DNA from: Rubellimicrobium arenae | Lineage (GTDB): Bacteria > Pseudomonadota > Alphaproteobacteria > Rhodobacterales > Rhodobacteraceae | Direction: 5' to 3' | Assembly (NCBI RefSeq): GCF_017916275.1 | Contig: NZ_JAFMST010000002.1 | Location: 310,001 to 374,000 of the forward strand | DNA length: 64,000 nt | Shown: positions 36,971 to 48,700 of the stretch, piece by piece | Layout: each line of letters opens with the position of its first letter | How positions within the stretch are numbered: position 1 is the first letter of the stretch | Position numbers and translations under genes: made by a program | The notes under the pieces: model-generated | What the model was told of the DNA's origin: nothing | Databases searched by the model: none | The model's input: only the letters and a program-made list of their open reading frames with translations

Positions 36971-39478
36971 TCAGCCGTCCTGACGGATCCGGGCGTTGGT
37001 CGGGTCGTAGGGGCTGTCCTCGGTCACGACGGCGTCGAACAGCTCGCGGAACATGCGGACCTTGAGCTTCGTGCCCGGGACGGCGAGGTCGGGCCGGATG
37101 TAGCCCATGCCGATCGACTTGCCGAAGGCGACCGAGTAGCCACCCGAGGTGAGTCGGCCGATCTTCTCGCCGCCCTCGGTATACAGCGCCTCTCGGCCCC
37201 AGGGGTCGGCGTCGGCGGGGCCGTCGATGAGGACGGTGACGCACTTGGAGCGGATCCCCAGCGCCTGCATCGCCGCCTTGCCACGGAAGTCCTTCTCCTG
37301 GTCCACGAAGCGTGGCAGGTCGGCTTCGAGCGGGGTCGCGTCCCGGCCCAGTTCGTTGCCGAAGGCGCGGTAGCTCTTTTCCTGCCGCAGCCAGTTCTGG
37401 GCGCGGGCGCCGACCAGCTTCAGGCCATGCGCCTCCCCGGCCTTCATCAGCAGGTCGAACAGGTAGTTCTGCATCTCGATCGGGTGATGCAGTTCCCAGC
37501 CAAGCTCACCGGTGTAGGCCACGCGGATCGCCTGGACCGGGCACATGCCAAGCTCGATCCGCCGGGCCGACAGCCAGGGGAAGCGCTTGTTCGACAGGGC
37601 TGACTCGGGGTCGGCATCCTTGATCACCGCGCTCAGCAGCGCGCGGGAGTTCGGACCAGCCAGCGCGAAGACGCCCCATTGGGTCGTGACGTCCTGCACC
37701 TCGATGCGGCCGAAGGTGGGCTCCATGTCCTCGACGGACTTCCGCAGGAAGTCGCCGTCATAGTCGGCCCAGGCCCCGGCGGAGACGAGGTAGTAGTCGT
37801 CCTCGGCCAGACGGACGATGGTGTACTCCGTCCGCGTCGTGCCCGCATCCGTCAGCGCGTAGGTCAGGTTGATGCGCCCGACCTTGGGCAGCTTGTTGGT
37901 CGTGAACCAGTCGAGGAAGGCGGTCGCGCCCGGGCCCTTGACCCGATGCTTGGCAAAGGCGGTGGCGTCGATCATGCCAACCGTCTCGCGGATCGCCTTG
38001 GCTTCGTCGACGGCGTACTGCCACCAGCCGCCGCGGCGGAAGCTGCGGGTGTCGTGGTCGAAGCCTTCGGGCGCGTCCAGCGGGCCGAAGTAGATCGGAC
38101 GTTCCCAGCCGTTCACCTGCCCGAACTGCGCGCCGCGCGACTTCTGCCGGTCATAGGCCGGAGAGGTCCGGAGCGGACGGCAGGCCGGGCGCTCCTCGTC
38201 GGGGTGGTGAAGGATGAAGACGTGCTCGTAGGCTTCCTCGTTCTTGCGGGCCGCGTACTCGGTCGTCATCCAGTTGCCAAAGCGCTTGGGATCGAGCGAG
38301 GCCATGTCGATCTCGGCCTCGCCGTCCACCATCATCTGCGCGAGGTAATGGCCGGTGCCGCCTGCGGCGGTGATCCCGAACGAGAAGCCCTCGGCCAGCC
38401 ACATGTTGCGCAGGCCGGGCGCCGGGCCCACGAGCGGGTTGCCGTCGGGCGTGTAGCAGATCGGGCCGTTGTAGTCGTCCTTGAGGCCCACGGTCTCGGA
38501 GGACGGGAGGCGGTGGATCATCGACATGTACTCGACCTCGATCCGGTCGAGGTCGAGCGGGAACAGGTCGGCACGGAACGATTCCGGCACGCCGTATTCG
38601 AAACGGGCGGGCGCGTTGCGCTCATAGGGGCCGAGGATCCAGCCGCCCCGCTCCTCGCGGACGTACCACTTGGCGTCGGCGTCGCGCAGCACCGGGTGCT
38701 GCGGGTTGGTGGAGCGCCACTGCACCAGCGCCGGGTCCTGTTCGGTCACGATGTACTGGTGCTCGACCGGGATGGCGGGGATCTTGATGCCGAGCAGCTT
38801 CGCGGTCCGCTGGGCGTGGTTGCCGGTGGCGGTCACGACATGCTCGGCCCGGATGACCTCGCGGTCCTCGGTGGGGAGGAGGTTGCCGCCCCGGTCCTCC
38901 ATGCGCGTCACCGACACGCGCCAGTGGTCGCCCATCCAGCGGTAGCCGTCCACCTGCCACTTGCGCTCAATGGTCACGCCGCGCTGGCGGGCGCCCTTGG
39001 CCATGGCCATCGTGACGTCGGCGGGGTTGATGTAGCCGTCCTGCGGGTGGAACAGCGCGCCCTTCAGGTCCTCGGTCCGCACCAGCGGCCAGCGGTCCTT
39101 GATCTCGGCGGGCGACAGGAACTCGTGGTAGACGCCCGCGGTCTCTGCGGTGGTCGAGTACAGCATGTACTCGTCCATCCGCTCCTGCGTCTGCGCCATG
39201 CGGAGGTTGCCCACCACGAAGAACCCAGCGTCGAGGCCCGTCTCGGCCTCAAGGGACTTGTAGAAGTCGACCGAGTACTTGTGGATGTGGGTGGTGGCGT
39301 AACCCATGTTGAAAAGGGGCAGGAGGCCCGCCGCGTGCCAGGTCGAGCCGGACGTCAGCTCGTCCCGCTCCAGCAGCATGGTATCCCAGCCCCTCTTGGC
39401 GAGGTGATACGCGATCCCGGTGCCCACGGCCCCGCCACCCACGACGAGCGCCTTCACTTCTGTCTTCAACCCGCTCAT
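36971..39478 (-). CDS. Dimethylglycine/sarcosine dehydrogenase-like FAD and GcvT-domain protein
   Basis: An 835-residue two-part oxidative demethylase. The N-terminal FAD-dependent oxidoreductase domain has [18 protein letters not shown] near residue 10 and [13 protein letters not shown], whose His is the covalent FAD site in dimethylglycine dehydrogenase. A middle FAO-type domain (about 385-440) precedes a C-terminal aminomethyltransferase (GcvT) domain (about 445-830), which passes the methyl group to tetrahydrofolate. The substrate may be dimethylglycine, sarcosine or a related N-methyl compound. It stands alone with no partner gene, and such paralogues are numerous in marine Rhodobacteraceae. 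Confidence 0.88.
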   Translation of the reverse strand: MSGLKTEVKALVVGGGAVGTGIAYHLAKRGWDTMLLERDELTSGSTWHAAGLLPLFNMGYATTHIHKYSVDFYKSLEAETGLDAGFFVVGNLRMAQTQERMDEYMLYSTTAETAGVYHEFLSPAEIKDRWPLVRTEDLKGALFHPQDGYINPADVTMAMAKGARQRGVTIERKWQVDGYRWMGDHWRVSVTRMEDRGGNLLPTEDREVIRAEHVVTATGNHAQRTAKLLGIKIPAIPVEHQYIVTEQDPALVQWRSTNPQHPVLRDADAKWYVREERGGWILGPYERNAPARFEYGVPESFRADLFPLDLDRIEVEYMSMIHRLPSSETVGLKDDYNGPICYTPDGNPLVGPAPGLRNMWLAEGFSFGITAAGGTGHYLAQMMVDGEAEIDMASLDPKRFGNWMTTEYAARKNEEAYEHVFILHHPDEERPACRPLRTSPAYDRQKSRGAQFGQVNGWERPIYFGPLDAPEGFDHDTRSFRRGGWWQYAVDEAKAIRETVGMIDATAFAKHRVKGPGATAFLDWFTTNKLPKVGRINLTYALTDAGTTRTEYTIVRLAEDDYYLVSAGAWADYDGDFLRKSVEDMEPTFGRIEVQDVTTQWGVFALAGPNSRALLSAVIKDADPESALSNKRFPWLSARRIELGMCPVQAIRVAYTGELGWELHHPIEMQNYLFDLLMKAGEAHGLKLVGARAQNWLRQEKSYRAFGNELGRDATPLEADLPRFVDQEKDFRGKAAMQALGIRSKCVTVLIDGPADADPWGREALYTEGGEKIGRLTSGGYSVAFGKSIGMGYIRPDLAVPGTKLKVRMFRELFDAVVTEDSPYDPTNARIRQDG

Positions 39479-39727
39479 CGAATCCCTCGCGCGTTAGCCG
39501 CGGGCAATCTGGCGTAACCGGCAAGCGAGCGCGAGAGGAGGCCGACCCCTTGGAGGTCGAAACCGACGCGCAACCGATCCATCAAGCAACTGTTAGAAGG
39601 ACGTGGATGACGGCCCGCTGGGTCGGATGCCGCGCCGGCCACCGCAGCCCGGCGAACGGCTCGCCCCAGGCAGGCTTGCCGCCCTCGTCCTCCCCTCCTA
39701 GAACTCGGTGCGCGCAAGGGAGGGGCC

Positions 39728-40579
39728 ATGAACACCTGCGAGACCGTCGCTGCGATCCGGGCGCTCCGGAAGGGCTGGACCGGATCGGTGGCGCTCGTGC
39801 CGACCATGGGGGCGCTTCACGCCGGGCACATGGCCCTCGTGCGCGAGGCAAAACGCCGGGCGGATCACGTCGTCGCCTCGATCTTCGTAAATCCGACGCA
39901 GTTCGGGGATCCCAGGGACCTCGAAACCTATCCCCGCACTCTGGACGCGGACCGGACGCTCCTCACGGAGCATGGCGTGGAGGCGCTGTTCCTCCCCTCG
40001 GTCGGGGAGATGTACCCCGACGGGGACGAGACCATCGTCGAGACCACCCGGCTGTCCGGGCTGTTCCATGGGGCCGTCCGGCCCGGGCATTTTCGTGGCG
40101 TGGCGACGGTCGTCACCAAGCTGTTCAACATCGTGCAACCCGACATGGCCCTGTTCGGGGAAAAGGACTACCAACAGCTCGCCGTCATCCGGACGATGGC
40201 GCGGGACCTGCACATGCCCGTCCAGGTGGTCGGCGTCCCCACCCTGCGCGAACCCGACGGGCTGGCCATGTCCTCGCGGAACGCGCGCCTTTCCCCCGAG
40301 GCGCGGAGCGCAGCGACGGTCCTGAACCGCGCTCTCGACCGAGCAGAGGCGCTCGCCCGCGATCACGTGGCCGTCGAGCGGATCGCCGAGACGATCCGCG
40401 AGGTCATCGCCCAGGAGCCGCGCGCCACGCTCAGGGGCCTCGATATCGTGGACGCCGAGAGCTTTACGCCCGTGGTGCGCTACATCACCCGGCGCGCAGG
40501 CATCATGCTCTCGGCCGAGGTCGGTGGCGTCCTGCTGATCGACCAGCGCGAGATCGAGCCGCCGAAGGAGCCGCGATGA
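39728..40579 (+). CDS. panC: Pantothenate synthetase
   Basis: ATP-dependent condensation of pantoate and beta-alanine. The 283-residue protein has the nucleotidyltransferase signature [23 protein letters not shown], the [12 protein letters not shown] segment and [10 protein letters not shown]. The stop codon overlaps the panB start (ATGA). Confidence 0.96.
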   Translation: MNTCETVAAIRALRKGWTGSVALVPTMGALHAGHMALVREAKRRADHVVASIFVNPTQFGDPRDLETYPRTLDADRTLLTEHGVEALFLPSVGEMYPDGDETIVETTRLSGLFHGAVRPGHFRGVATVVTKLFNIVQPDMALFGEKDYQQLAVIRTMARDLHMPVQVVGVPTLREPDGLAMSSRNARLSPEARSAATVLNRALDRAEALARDHVAVERIAETIREVIAQEPRATLRGLDIVDAESFTPVVRYITRRAGIMLSAEVGGVLLIDQREIEPPKEPR

Positions 40580-41394
40580 GCACCGAGCCCACCTCCCCCG
40601 TCCGCCGCATCACCGTTCCCCAGATCCGCGACCGGAAGGGCGGCGATCCCATCGTCTCGCTGACCAGCTATCACGCGCACACGGCGGCCATCGTGGACCG
40701 CTACGCCGACTTCATCCTCGTGGGCGACTCGCTCGGCATGGTGATGCATGGGATGGAGTCGACCGTGGGCGTGCCACTGGATCTCATGATCATGCACGGC
40801 AAGGCCGTGGTGCGGGGGACGCGGCGGGCGCTGGTGGTCGTGGACATGCCCTTCGGCACCTACGAGGAAAGCCCCAACATGGCGTTCCGCAACGCCGCCC
40901 ATATCATGAAGGAAACAGGCTGCGGGGCCGTGAAGCTCGAGGGCGGCGCCCGCATGGGCGAGACCATCCGCTTCCTGACCGAGCGGGGCATCCCGGTCAT
41001 GGCACATATCGGGCTGACGCCCCAGTCCTCGCACGTGATGGGGGGCTTCAAGACCCAGGGCCGCCAGGAAGAGAGCTGGCCGCTGCACGAGAAGGACGCG
41101 CAGGTGGTGGCCGAGGCGGGCGCCTTCGCCGTGGTGCTGGAGGGGATGGTCGAGCCCTTGGCCGCGCGGATCACGACGCAGGTCCCGATTCCGACGATCG
41201 GGATCGGGGCGTCGGCCGCTTGCGATGGCCAGATCCTGGTGCTCGAGGACATGCTTGGGCTGAACCCGAGCCGGCCGCCGAAGTTCGTGAAGGTCTATGG
41301 CCAGCTGGGCGCCATGATCGACGAGGCCGTCCGGTCCTACGCCGAGGAGGTGCGGAGCCGCGCCTTCCCGTCCGAGTCCCAGGTTTACCGCTGA
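40576..41394 (+). CDS. panB: 3-methyl-2-oxobutanoate hydroxymethyltransferase
   Basis: Makes ketopantoate from ketoisovalerate and methylene-THF. The 272-residue TIM barrel has [13 protein letters not shown] (metal Asp), [32 protein letters not shown] and [15 protein letters not shown]. Translationally coupled to panC. AAGGAG precedes the ATG. Confidence 0.96.
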   Translation: MSTEPTSPVRRITVPQIRDRKGGDPIVSLTSYHAHTAAIVDRYADFILVGDSLGMVMHGMESTVGVPLDLMIMHGKAVVRGTRRALVVVDMPFGTYEESPNMAFRNAAHIMKETGCGAVKLEGGARMGETIRFLTERGIPVMAHIGLTPQSSHVMGGFKTQGRQEESWPLHEKDAQVVAEAGAFAVVLEGMVEPLAARITTQVPIPTIGIGASAACDGQILVLEDMLGLNPSRPPKFVKVYGQLGAMIDEAVRSYAEEVRSRAFPSESQVYR

Positions 41395-41398
41395 CATG

Positions 41399-41425
41399 GA
41401 AAGGCCCCCGGTGGGGGGGCCTTTC
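41399..41425. terminator. Bidirectional terminator hairpin after panB
   Basis: A perfect 11-bp stem GAAAGGCCCCC / GGGGGCCTTTC with a 5-base loop starts 4 bases after the panB stop. It is 15 bases beyond the stop of the convergent DUF1328 gene, so it can serve both. Confidence 0.8.
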
Positions 41426-41440
41426 GACATCGTTCTATCG

Positions 41441-41614
41441 TCAGACCGGGGGACGGCCCCGGACGGCGCGCATGATCATCGCGATCACGAACAGGGCGAT
41501 GAACACGAAGAAGATGATCTGAGCGATCCCGGCCGAGGCGGAGGCGATACCCCCGAAGCCGAAGAGCGCAGCGATCAGAGCGATCACAAGGAAGGTGACG
41601 GCCCATCCGAGCAT
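41441..41614 (-). CDS. DUF1328 (YtjA-type) small membrane protein
   Basis: A 57-residue protein with two hydrophobic helices ([20 protein letters not shown] and [16 protein letters not shown]) joined by ASASAG, and a short basic C-terminus. This is the DUF1328/YtjA signature; such proteins are often stress-induced. AAAGGAG lies just before the ATG. Divergent from the quinone reductase gene. Confidence 0.88.
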   Translation of the reverse strand: MLGWAVTFLVIALIAALFGFGGIASASAGIAQIIFFVFIALFVIAMIMRAVRGRPPV

Positions 41615-41753
41615 GGTGAACTCCTTTCGGAAACAGGCATTTGTAAGTCAAACTCGCGCGGTGCGCTCGGGTTCCGGCGAACGAATGCGCCAGTTCACTC
41701 GCGCCGTTGCTGCGGCTAGCTTGCATCACGTCGCCCGCATTCAGGAGCCCACC

Positions 41754-42737
41754 ATGGCCGAAGCTGTCCGAACCGTCGTCATCCGCCAGACAGGCGGCCC
41801 CGAGGTCCTCGAGATCGAGGAGCGTCAGGTGGGCGACCCTGGCCCGGGCGAGGTCCGCATCCGGCACCACGCGGTCGGACTCAACTTCATCGACGCCTAC
41901 CAGCGGTCGGGGCTGTATCCGATGTCCCTGCCCGCCGCGCTGGGCCAGGAAGGGGCCGGGATCATCGAGGCCGTCGGCGAGGGCGTGACGCACCTGAAGC
42001 CCGGCGATCGCGCCGCCTATGGCGGGGGACCGTCGGGCGCCTATGCCGAAGCGCGGGTGATGCCGGCCGGGACGGTCGTGCCGCTGCCCGACGGCATCTC
42101 GTTCGAGGATGCGGCGGCGGTCATGCTGAAGGGCCTGACCGTGCAGTTCCTGTTCCGCCGTACGACGCCGATCGGCGCGGGCGACACGGTCCTGTTCCAG
42201 CCCGCCGCCGGGGGCGTGGGCCTGATCGCCTGCCAATGGGCGCGCTCCGAGGGCATCCGGCTCATCGGGACGGCCGGGTCCGAGGAGAAGTGCGCCCTGG
42301 CGCGGGAGCACGGCGCCGCCGAAGCCATCAACTACCGGGAGGCGGACGTCGCGGTCGAGGTGCGGCGGCTCACCGATGGGCGCGGGGTGGACGTGGCGAT
42401 GGACGGCGTGGGCAAGGACACGTTCGAAGGGTCGCTGAACGCCCTCCGCCCGCTCGGGATGCTGATCGCCTTCGGCAACGCGAGCGGAAAGGTCCCGCCC
42501 TTCGACATCACCGCGCTGATGGCCAAAGGATCGCTCAAGCTGACACGACCCACGCTCTTCACCCATATCGCCGACCCTGCGACCTGCCGCGAGATGGCGG
42601 CGGACCTGTTCGGCAAGGTCCTGAACGGCGACATCAAGGTGCGCATCGACCAGCGCTTCCGCCTGGACGAGGTCGCCGAGGCGCATCGGGCCATGGAAGG
42701 CCGGGCGACCACCGGGTCCACGGTGCTCATCCCCTGA
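41754..42737 (+). CDS. NADPH:quinone reductase (zeta-crystallin-like MDR)
   Basis: A 327-residue medium-chain dehydrogenase/reductase without zinc ligands. It has the quinone reductase signature HHAVGLNFIDAYQRSGLYP, LGQEGAGIIEAVGEGV, and the cofactor-binding LFQPAAGGVGLIACQWA. FGNASGKVPPFD and the C-terminal GRATTGSTVLIP are typical. The ATG at 41754 with CAGGAG upstream is preferred to earlier in-frame codons. The physiological acceptor is unknown. Confidence 0.92.
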   Translation: MAEAVRTVVIRQTGGPEVLEIEERQVGDPGPGEVRIRHHAVGLNFIDAYQRSGLYPMSLPAALGQEGAGIIEAVGEGVTHLKPGDRAAYGGGPSGAYAEARVMPAGTVVPLPDGISFEDAAAVMLKGLTVQFLFRRTTPIGAGDTVLFQPAAGGVGLIACQWARSEGIRLIGTAGSEEKCALAREHGAAEAINYREADVAVEVRRLTDGRGVDVAMDGVGKDTFEGSLNALRPLGMLIAFGNASGKVPPFDITALMAKGSLKLTRPTLFTHIADPATCREMAADLFGKVLNGDIKVRIDQRFRLDEVAEAHRAMEGRATTGSTVLIP

Positions 42738-43066
42738 CCACCATCGCCCGGTGGCGTTCAGGCGGGGCGCGATCCGATTTCCATGGCAGGCCGTGGCGGG
42801 GCCGCCATCGAAATGCCTGTCAACGGGGGAGCACTGGATCGGCGGAACCGACGGACGGATTCCGCCGTCCCGGGGCGCTGCGGCCCAAGCGCCTTGGGGG
42901 AGGGCCGTTCGGCAAGGCCCCGCCACCGTCGCAGCGCGACAACAGGCGGACGGCCTTGCTGGTCGTGGACGGCGCGGACTCTTCCGACGGTTGTCGTCCC
43001 GTGGCAAGGTGCAGGCGGCAACCGAGGGCGGGAACAGCCCCGGCATCTCATGACTTCGAGGGCGGC
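42738..43066. other. Intergenic region, 329 bp
   Basis: Lies between quinone reductase and the SH3 protein on the same strand. It has high GC, with several open frames but none with a start, SD and protein-like composition. No hairpin or repeat stands out. It probably contains the promoter of the SH3 gene. Confidence 0.5.
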
Positions 43067-43687
43067 ATGACGGATTGGCGGTGGGCGCGCCTTGGTGCGG
43101 CGCTATGGGTGGCGGTTCTGGCGGCGAACCCGGCCGCAGCCGAGATCAGGCCCCAGGCCAGGCCCGACGCGATCACGAATCCCGCGCCCGCCCCGGCCGC
43201 CGAGGCGGTGGTCGTGCCGGCCTCGGTGAGGCCGGCGCCTGTCGCCCCTCCCGCGCCGACCATCGGGCCCGAGACGACACTGCCCCTGCCCCGTTTCGTG
43301 TCGCTGAAAAGCGATGAAGGAAACGCGCGCCGCGGGCCGTCGATCGACCAGCGCATCGACTGGGTCTTCGTCCGCGAGGACATGCCTCTCCTGCTCACGG
43401 CCGAGTATGGCCACTGGCGACGCGTCGAGGATCGTGACGGCCAGGGAGGCTGGGTGCACTATTCGCTTCTGTCGGGGACGCGGACGGTCATCGTGGACGA
43501 GGACCGCCTGCCGCTCCGCACACGGCCCGACGAAGGCTCTCAGGCCGTGGCGCTCCTCCAGAAGGGCGTCATTGCCCGGCTCGAATCCTGCGAGGTGGAC
43601 TGGTGCCGCATCTCGGCGGGCGGCTACGGCGGCTGGACCCCCAAGACCTCCATCTGGGGCGTGACCGCGGACGAAGTGATCCACTGA
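43067..43687 (+). CDS. Exported SH3-domain protein
   Basis: A 206-residue protein with a signal peptide (about 1-25, GAALWVAVLAANPAAAEI), a Pro/Ala-rich linker, and two bacterial SH3-type domains (about 75-140, SLKSDEGNARRGPSIDQRID; and 143-205, LPLRTRPDEGSQAVALLQKG). Such domains commonly bind peptidoglycan peptides, so an envelope role is expected. The frame is open upstream, but the ATG at 43067 begins a clear signal peptide. Confidence 0.83.
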   Translation: MTDWRWARLGAALWVAVLAANPAAAEIRPQARPDAITNPAPAPAAEAVVVPASVRPAPVAPPAPTIGPETTLPLPRFVSLKSDEGNARRGPSIDQRIDWVFVREDMPLLLTAEYGHWRRVEDRDGQGGWVHYSLLSGTRTVIVDEDRLPLRTRPDEGSQAVALLQKGVIARLESCEVDWCRISAGGYGGWTPKTSIWGVTADEVIH

Positions 43688-43698
43688 GGACACCCCGA

Positions 43699-43719
43699 GG
43701 TCCGGACGACATCCGGACC
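43699..43719. terminator. Hairpin between convergent genes
   Basis: A perfect 8-bp stem GGTCCGGA / TCCGGACC with a 5-base loop lies between the SH3 gene and the convergent MFS gene. Confidence 0.65.
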
Positions 43720-43770
43720 CCTGCAAACGTCGTGGCGGCCTCCACCCTCGCGGGGGCCGATGCCTGCGCC

Positions 43771-45012
43771 TCAGCGGGCGGGGACCACGTCCTCCCCGCG
43801 CGCATCGAACAGCCTGCCCCGTTCGGCGATCAGCACGCAGATGACGGCCATCGCGCCCAGGACGAAGTAGCCGGCGGCCGTGGGCACCACGGTGCCGTTG
43901 AACTGCTGGCCCACGAAGCCGCCCAGCGCGGCCCCGCCCAACGTCTGGATGAAGCCGAACACGGACGAGGCCGTGCCCGCGATCGCCCCGAGCGGCTGCA
44001 GCGACAGGGAGTTCATGTTCGAGGCCGCCCACCCGAACATGAACATGATGCAGGACAGGAGCCCCAGGAACAGCCACAGGGGCGGGTGGCCCCGCATCAT
44101 GACGCTCGCCAGCAGGAGAATCCCGCTGAGGCCGGTGAAGGTCAGAATGGCGAAGTGCGAGATGCGGCGCATCCCCCAGACCCGAACGATGCGGGAATTG
44201 AGGAAGGACGACACGGCCATGAGCCCGGCGACGAAGGCGAAGGCCGCCGGGAACCAGACCCCAAGCCCGTAGATGTCGACATAGATCTGCTGAGCGGTGC
44301 TGATGAAGCCGAACAGCGCCCCGAAGGTGCAGGTCCCAGCCATGGCGTACCAGAAGGCCATCCGGTTCGACACCACGATCCGGAAGCCGCCGAAGATGGA
44401 CTCGGCCGTCAGCGGGCGTCGCTTCACCGGATCGAGCGTCTCGGGCAGGCGGAACAGGGCCCAGAGCCCGAAGACCAGGGCGAGCGCCCCCATGAAGAGG
44501 AAGATGCTCTGCCATGGGCTGAAGGCGAGCAGAACCTCCCCGATCGACGGCGCCACCACGGGGATGATCATGAAGACCATGAAGGCCAGCGACATCACCT
44601 CGGCCATCGCATGGCCCGAGAACCGGTCCCGCACGACGGCGGTCGCGATGACGCGGGTGCTGGCGGATCCAAGGCCCTGGATGAAGCGCAGGGTGAGGAG
44701 CAGCCCGAAGGTCGGCGCGGCGGCGGCGGCCACGGCGGCGACGATGTAGAGCGCGATCCCGACCAGTAGCGGCGCGCGCCGGCCGAACCGGTCCGAGAGC
44801 GGCCCCACGATCAGTTGGCCCAGTCCGAAGCCGATCATGTAGACCGACACGACGAACTGGCGGTGATTGTCATCCGTCACGTTCAACGCCGCCCCCATAT
44901 GGGGAAGCGCGGGCAGCATGACATCGATGGCCAAGGCGTTGAGCGACATGATCGCAGCGATCAGCGCAACGAATTCGGAGCGCGAGAGCGCCCCCACAAG
45001 CGGCTTGTTCAT
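43771..45012 (-). CDS. Bcr/CflA-type MFS drug-efflux transporter
   Basis: A 413-residue protein with twelve predicted membrane helices. Family signatures are LNALAIDVMLPALPHMG in helix 1, the motif-A loop GPLSDRFGRRAPLLVGI, and RFIQGLGSASTRVIATAVVR. The ATG at 45012 is used; an upstream in-frame extension of 51 codons is Pro/Ser-rich and not family-like. The transported compounds are unknown. Confidence 0.9.
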   Translation of the reverse strand: MNKPLVGALSRSEFVALIAAIMSLNALAIDVMLPALPHMGAALNVTDDNHRQFVVSVYMIGFGLGQLIVGPLSDRFGRRAPLLVGIALYIVAAVAAAAAPTFGLLLTLRFIQGLGSASTRVIATAVVRDRFSGHAMAEVMSLAFMVFMIIPVVAPSIGEVLLAFSPWQSIFLFMGALALVFGLWALFRLPETLDPVKRRPLTAESIFGGFRIVVSNRMAFWYAMAGTCTFGALFGFISTAQQIYVDIYGLGVWFPAAFAFVAGLMAVSSFLNSRIVRVWGMRRISHFAILTFTGLSGILLLASVMMRGHPPLWLFLGLLSCIMFMFGWAASNMNSLSLQPLGAIAGTASSVFGFIQTLGGAALGGFVGQQFNGTVVPTAAGYFVLGAMAVICVLIAERGRLFDARGEDVVPAR

Positions 45013-45734
45013 GAAAAATCCGAAGGGCGGGGAGGTCGAAGAAGGAGGAGGCAAACTATGCGGGACCGCCGGGAAGCTAGGCCAGACCCGGTTCCCGTCG
45101 AGGCATTCGGATCTTCCATGCCAAGGGCCGAAGTTCAACGCAGGGCTGTCATGCATTGCCTGCATAGCGGCGAGATGGGACCGGCAAGGCTGGCCCGCGG
45201 ACAGGACAGGTCTCCTGCGGCAACGTTCCCACGGGCCGGACCCCGGCCCTTCCTCCTCCTCTCGGCAGGATTGCCGCGGCGCGGACCGGACAGCTCGTTG
45301 GAGGACGACCCCGGCGGGAGCGGCGCCGATTAAGGGCGCCGATCGGTCATGCTGCTCGTGGACGGCCAGCCTGGAGACCCATCACCCCGGTCAACCGGGA
45401 GTTGACCTGATCAGCTAGACTGATGGTGTCAAGAGGAGGAATTGGCTGTAAATACTAAACTTTGTGTTTGCAGATTCACACCAATGGACTTAGCCTGACC
45501 CGAGAGCCCGCGCCACGTTTTCAACGCTGGCGCGAAGGGGAGGCCGATCGATCTGAGCAGTCTGGCGTGCCAGCGCGCAGAGCGTGTCCAGAGCGCCTGA
45601 CGGCGTTCCGGCGGCCGATAAGAGTGTCTGAATGACGCCGCCAGATCGGGCTCGGGGACAAATCAAAGAGAAGCGAAGCATTCAATTTGCTCGGCACCCG
45701 GATGCGAGTGTGTCGGTTTGAAAGAGGTTGGGTC
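45013..45734. other. Intergenic region, 722 bp
   Basis: Lies between the divergent MFS and RTX-protein genes. An AT-richer patch at about 45410-45490 is the likeliest promoter region; it contains an SD-like GAGGAGGA but no good ORF after it. A 63-codon reading frame on the - strand (45490-45681) has no convincing SD or family. Nothing else is recognised. Confidence 0.5.
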
Positions 45735-48700
45735 ATGGCTGTGGATCTTGCAACGGATTTCACCCAGTTTTCGCTGACGGGTGCGTCGATCAACAATCCT
45801 ACATCAATACAATTCGGCGCCGATGGCCGGCTTTACGCCAGCCAGCAGGACGGAACGATCAAGATCTTCACCGTCCAGAAGTCCGACACCGGGTACAATG
45901 TCGTCGCGACCGAGACCATCAATCTGGTCAAGGCGATCCCGAACCACAACGATGATGGCACCCTGAACTCGGCCGTGACGACGCGGCAGGTGACGGGCCT
46001 CGTGGTGGCCGGCACCGCGGCCGCTCCGGTGATCTACGTCGGCTCGAGCGACCCGCGGATCGCCGTGAGCTCGGATTCCGGTCTGGACACCAATTCGGGG
46101 ATGATCTCGCGGCTCACGCTGAACACGGCGACCGGACAGTGGGACAAGGTGGACCTGGTCCGGGGCCTGCCCCGCAGCGAGGAGAACCATTCCGTCAACG
46201 GCCTCCAGTACGACAAGGCCACGAACACGCTCTATGTCGCGGTGGGCGGCAACACGAACATGGGCGCCCCGTCGAGCAGCTTCGGCTACCTGCCTGAATA
46301 CACGTACTCCGCCGCGATCCTGAAGGTCGACCTGACGGCGATCGACGCCATGCCCATCAAGATCGACTCGTCGTCGGGAACGCCGCAGAAGTACATCCAT
46401 GACCTTCCGACGCTGAACGATCCGACGCGGGCCGACGACATTGAGACGGTGTTCGGCGGCAACGACGGCCTGAACATGGCCAAGATCGTGGCCGGCAGCC
46501 CGGTGCAGATCTACTCGCCCGGCTACCGGAATCCCTATGATTTAGTGCTGGCCGCCGATGGCAAGATGTACGTCATGGACAATGGCCCCAACAGGAACTG
46601 GGGTGGCCTGCCTGTCATCGGCCCGAACGGCATCACCAACCAGGCGGTCGAGGGCGGGCCGACCAAGGGCGACACGCTTCATCTGGCCAGCGAGGGCTAT
46701 TACGGGGGCCACCCCAACCCGATCCGGGCGAACGGACCCGCGGCAGGCCTGACCGAAAGCGATGGGGACCCGAACGACGGCGTCCTGGACGGTGCGCTCA
46801 TGCCGGTGGGCCAGCTTCCGTCCGACTGGAACCAGGTCGTCGCCTCGATCAACCCCAAGGAAGCGGTCTACAAGCATCCGGGTGGTGACATCCCGGCCCT
46901 CTGGACCAACGGACAATCGACGAACGGCCTGACGCAGTACGTGGCCAGCACCTTCGAAGGCCAGCTCAAGGGCGACCTTTTCACGGTCGGGTACGGCGGC
47001 ACGCTCTATCGGCTCGACCTCAGCAGCGACGGCCGCACCGTGCAGGCCGTGAGCACGATCTCGGTCGGGGGCACCCCGCTGGACGTGATCGCCCAAGGGG
47101 ACGACGCGCCGTTCGCGGGCACCATCTGGGTGGCCAAGTACGGGGCCGACTCGATCACGATCCTGGAGCCCAGGGCCTCCAGCACGCCGCCGCCGTCGAA
47201 CGACGATGACGGCGACGGCCTGTCCGACACGATCGACCACTTCGCGCTGGACCCCCTGAACGGGATGGGGACCGTGATCCGCGCCGGCGAGACGATGTCC
47301 TGGAGCTTCAGCGCCGCGGACTCCAATACCCCCGGGCCGACGAACAGCCTGTTCGGGATCGGCTTCACGGGCCTGATGGTCGATAACAGCACGCCCTACC
47401 AGGGCCTCTACGCCATCGAGAACATCACGCCCGGCGGGGCGGCGGGGGTGGTCACCATCGACGACGTGGCGGGCGGCACGGCCCTGGGCGCGCTGAACAC
47501 CCAGCGCGAGGCGTTCCAGTTCGGCGTCACGACGGATGACAACGTCGAACGCTTCACGGTCGTGTCGGACCTCGACAATCCGTTCGACATGATCGTCCAC
47601 CCGACCGACAACCAGAGCCAGGGCATCTACATCGGCACGGGCGACCAGAAGACCTATCTTTCGATCACGGCGCACGCGAACGGCGGCGCAGGCGGGATCG
47701 AGGTCCTCTACGAGAACGGCGACGTCGTGAACCGGACCGTCTACTCCGCCACCGGCCTGATCGGATCGGCCGCGGCGACGGACAAGATCACCTTCTACCT
47801 GGATGTCGACGTGGTGGCTGGAACGGTGAAGCCAAGGTGGACGTATACGACCAACAACGGCACGCAGACCCTTGGCGGCGAAGGCACGGCCGTCACGCTC
47901 ACGGGGGATCTGCTGACGGCACTCAGGGGGGATTACATGGTGGACAGCAAGGCGAGCGGCCTGGCGGTGGGGCTCATGAGCACCTCGGCCGGGGAAGGCG
48001 GTCCCTTCACGGCGACCTGGGACAACATCCGGATCCTGGCCGCTCCGGCCGCCTCCCCGACCGAAGGCGGGGCGGCGATCAAGATCCACCCGGGCGGCCT
48101 GCTGGAAGCCTCGAGCTACAACGCCAACTCGTTCGAGATCACGAACACGGGTGAGAAGAACATCACCAGCGTGACCTTCGACACCCGGTCGAACCTCCTG
48201 CCCGGCATCGTCTTCGACCCCGCCGGGACCGCGGGCGACACCGTGGCCAAGAACCTCAAGATCGATACAGCCGGGGCGACGGGTGCGTTCCAGCCTGCCT
48301 CGACCGACTACTCGGCCTTCTCGGCGCCGATCAACGGCGGCTACAACGTGATGCGGGTGAACTTCAACTCGGCGGTCAGCGGGGGCTTCAACCCCGGCGA
48401 GACCGTCAAGTTCTCCGTGGACGTCGATCCGCTCAACATCAAGAACTCCGGCGTGGACGGCGACGCGGGGTCGGTTTCCGGACTCGAGATGACCGGCACA
48501 ACGGTCACGGTCACCTACTCCGACGGCACTACCCAGACGACCCGCCTCATGGGCGACGGCTCCAAGGGTGGCGGCGCGGCAACCCTGTCGGACGACATCC
48601 TCGCGGCTCCGACGCTGACCCTGGCCGGCAAGAGCTCCGGCCAGGTCGGCGTGACCTCGGCCACACAGTCCGTCCAGGTCACGGGGGCGGCGAACCAGAC

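Noticed and set aside
45490-45681. 63-codon frame on the - strand upstream of the RTX gene
   Set aside because: It has an ATG but no good SD and no recognisable family, and it lies in the promoter region.
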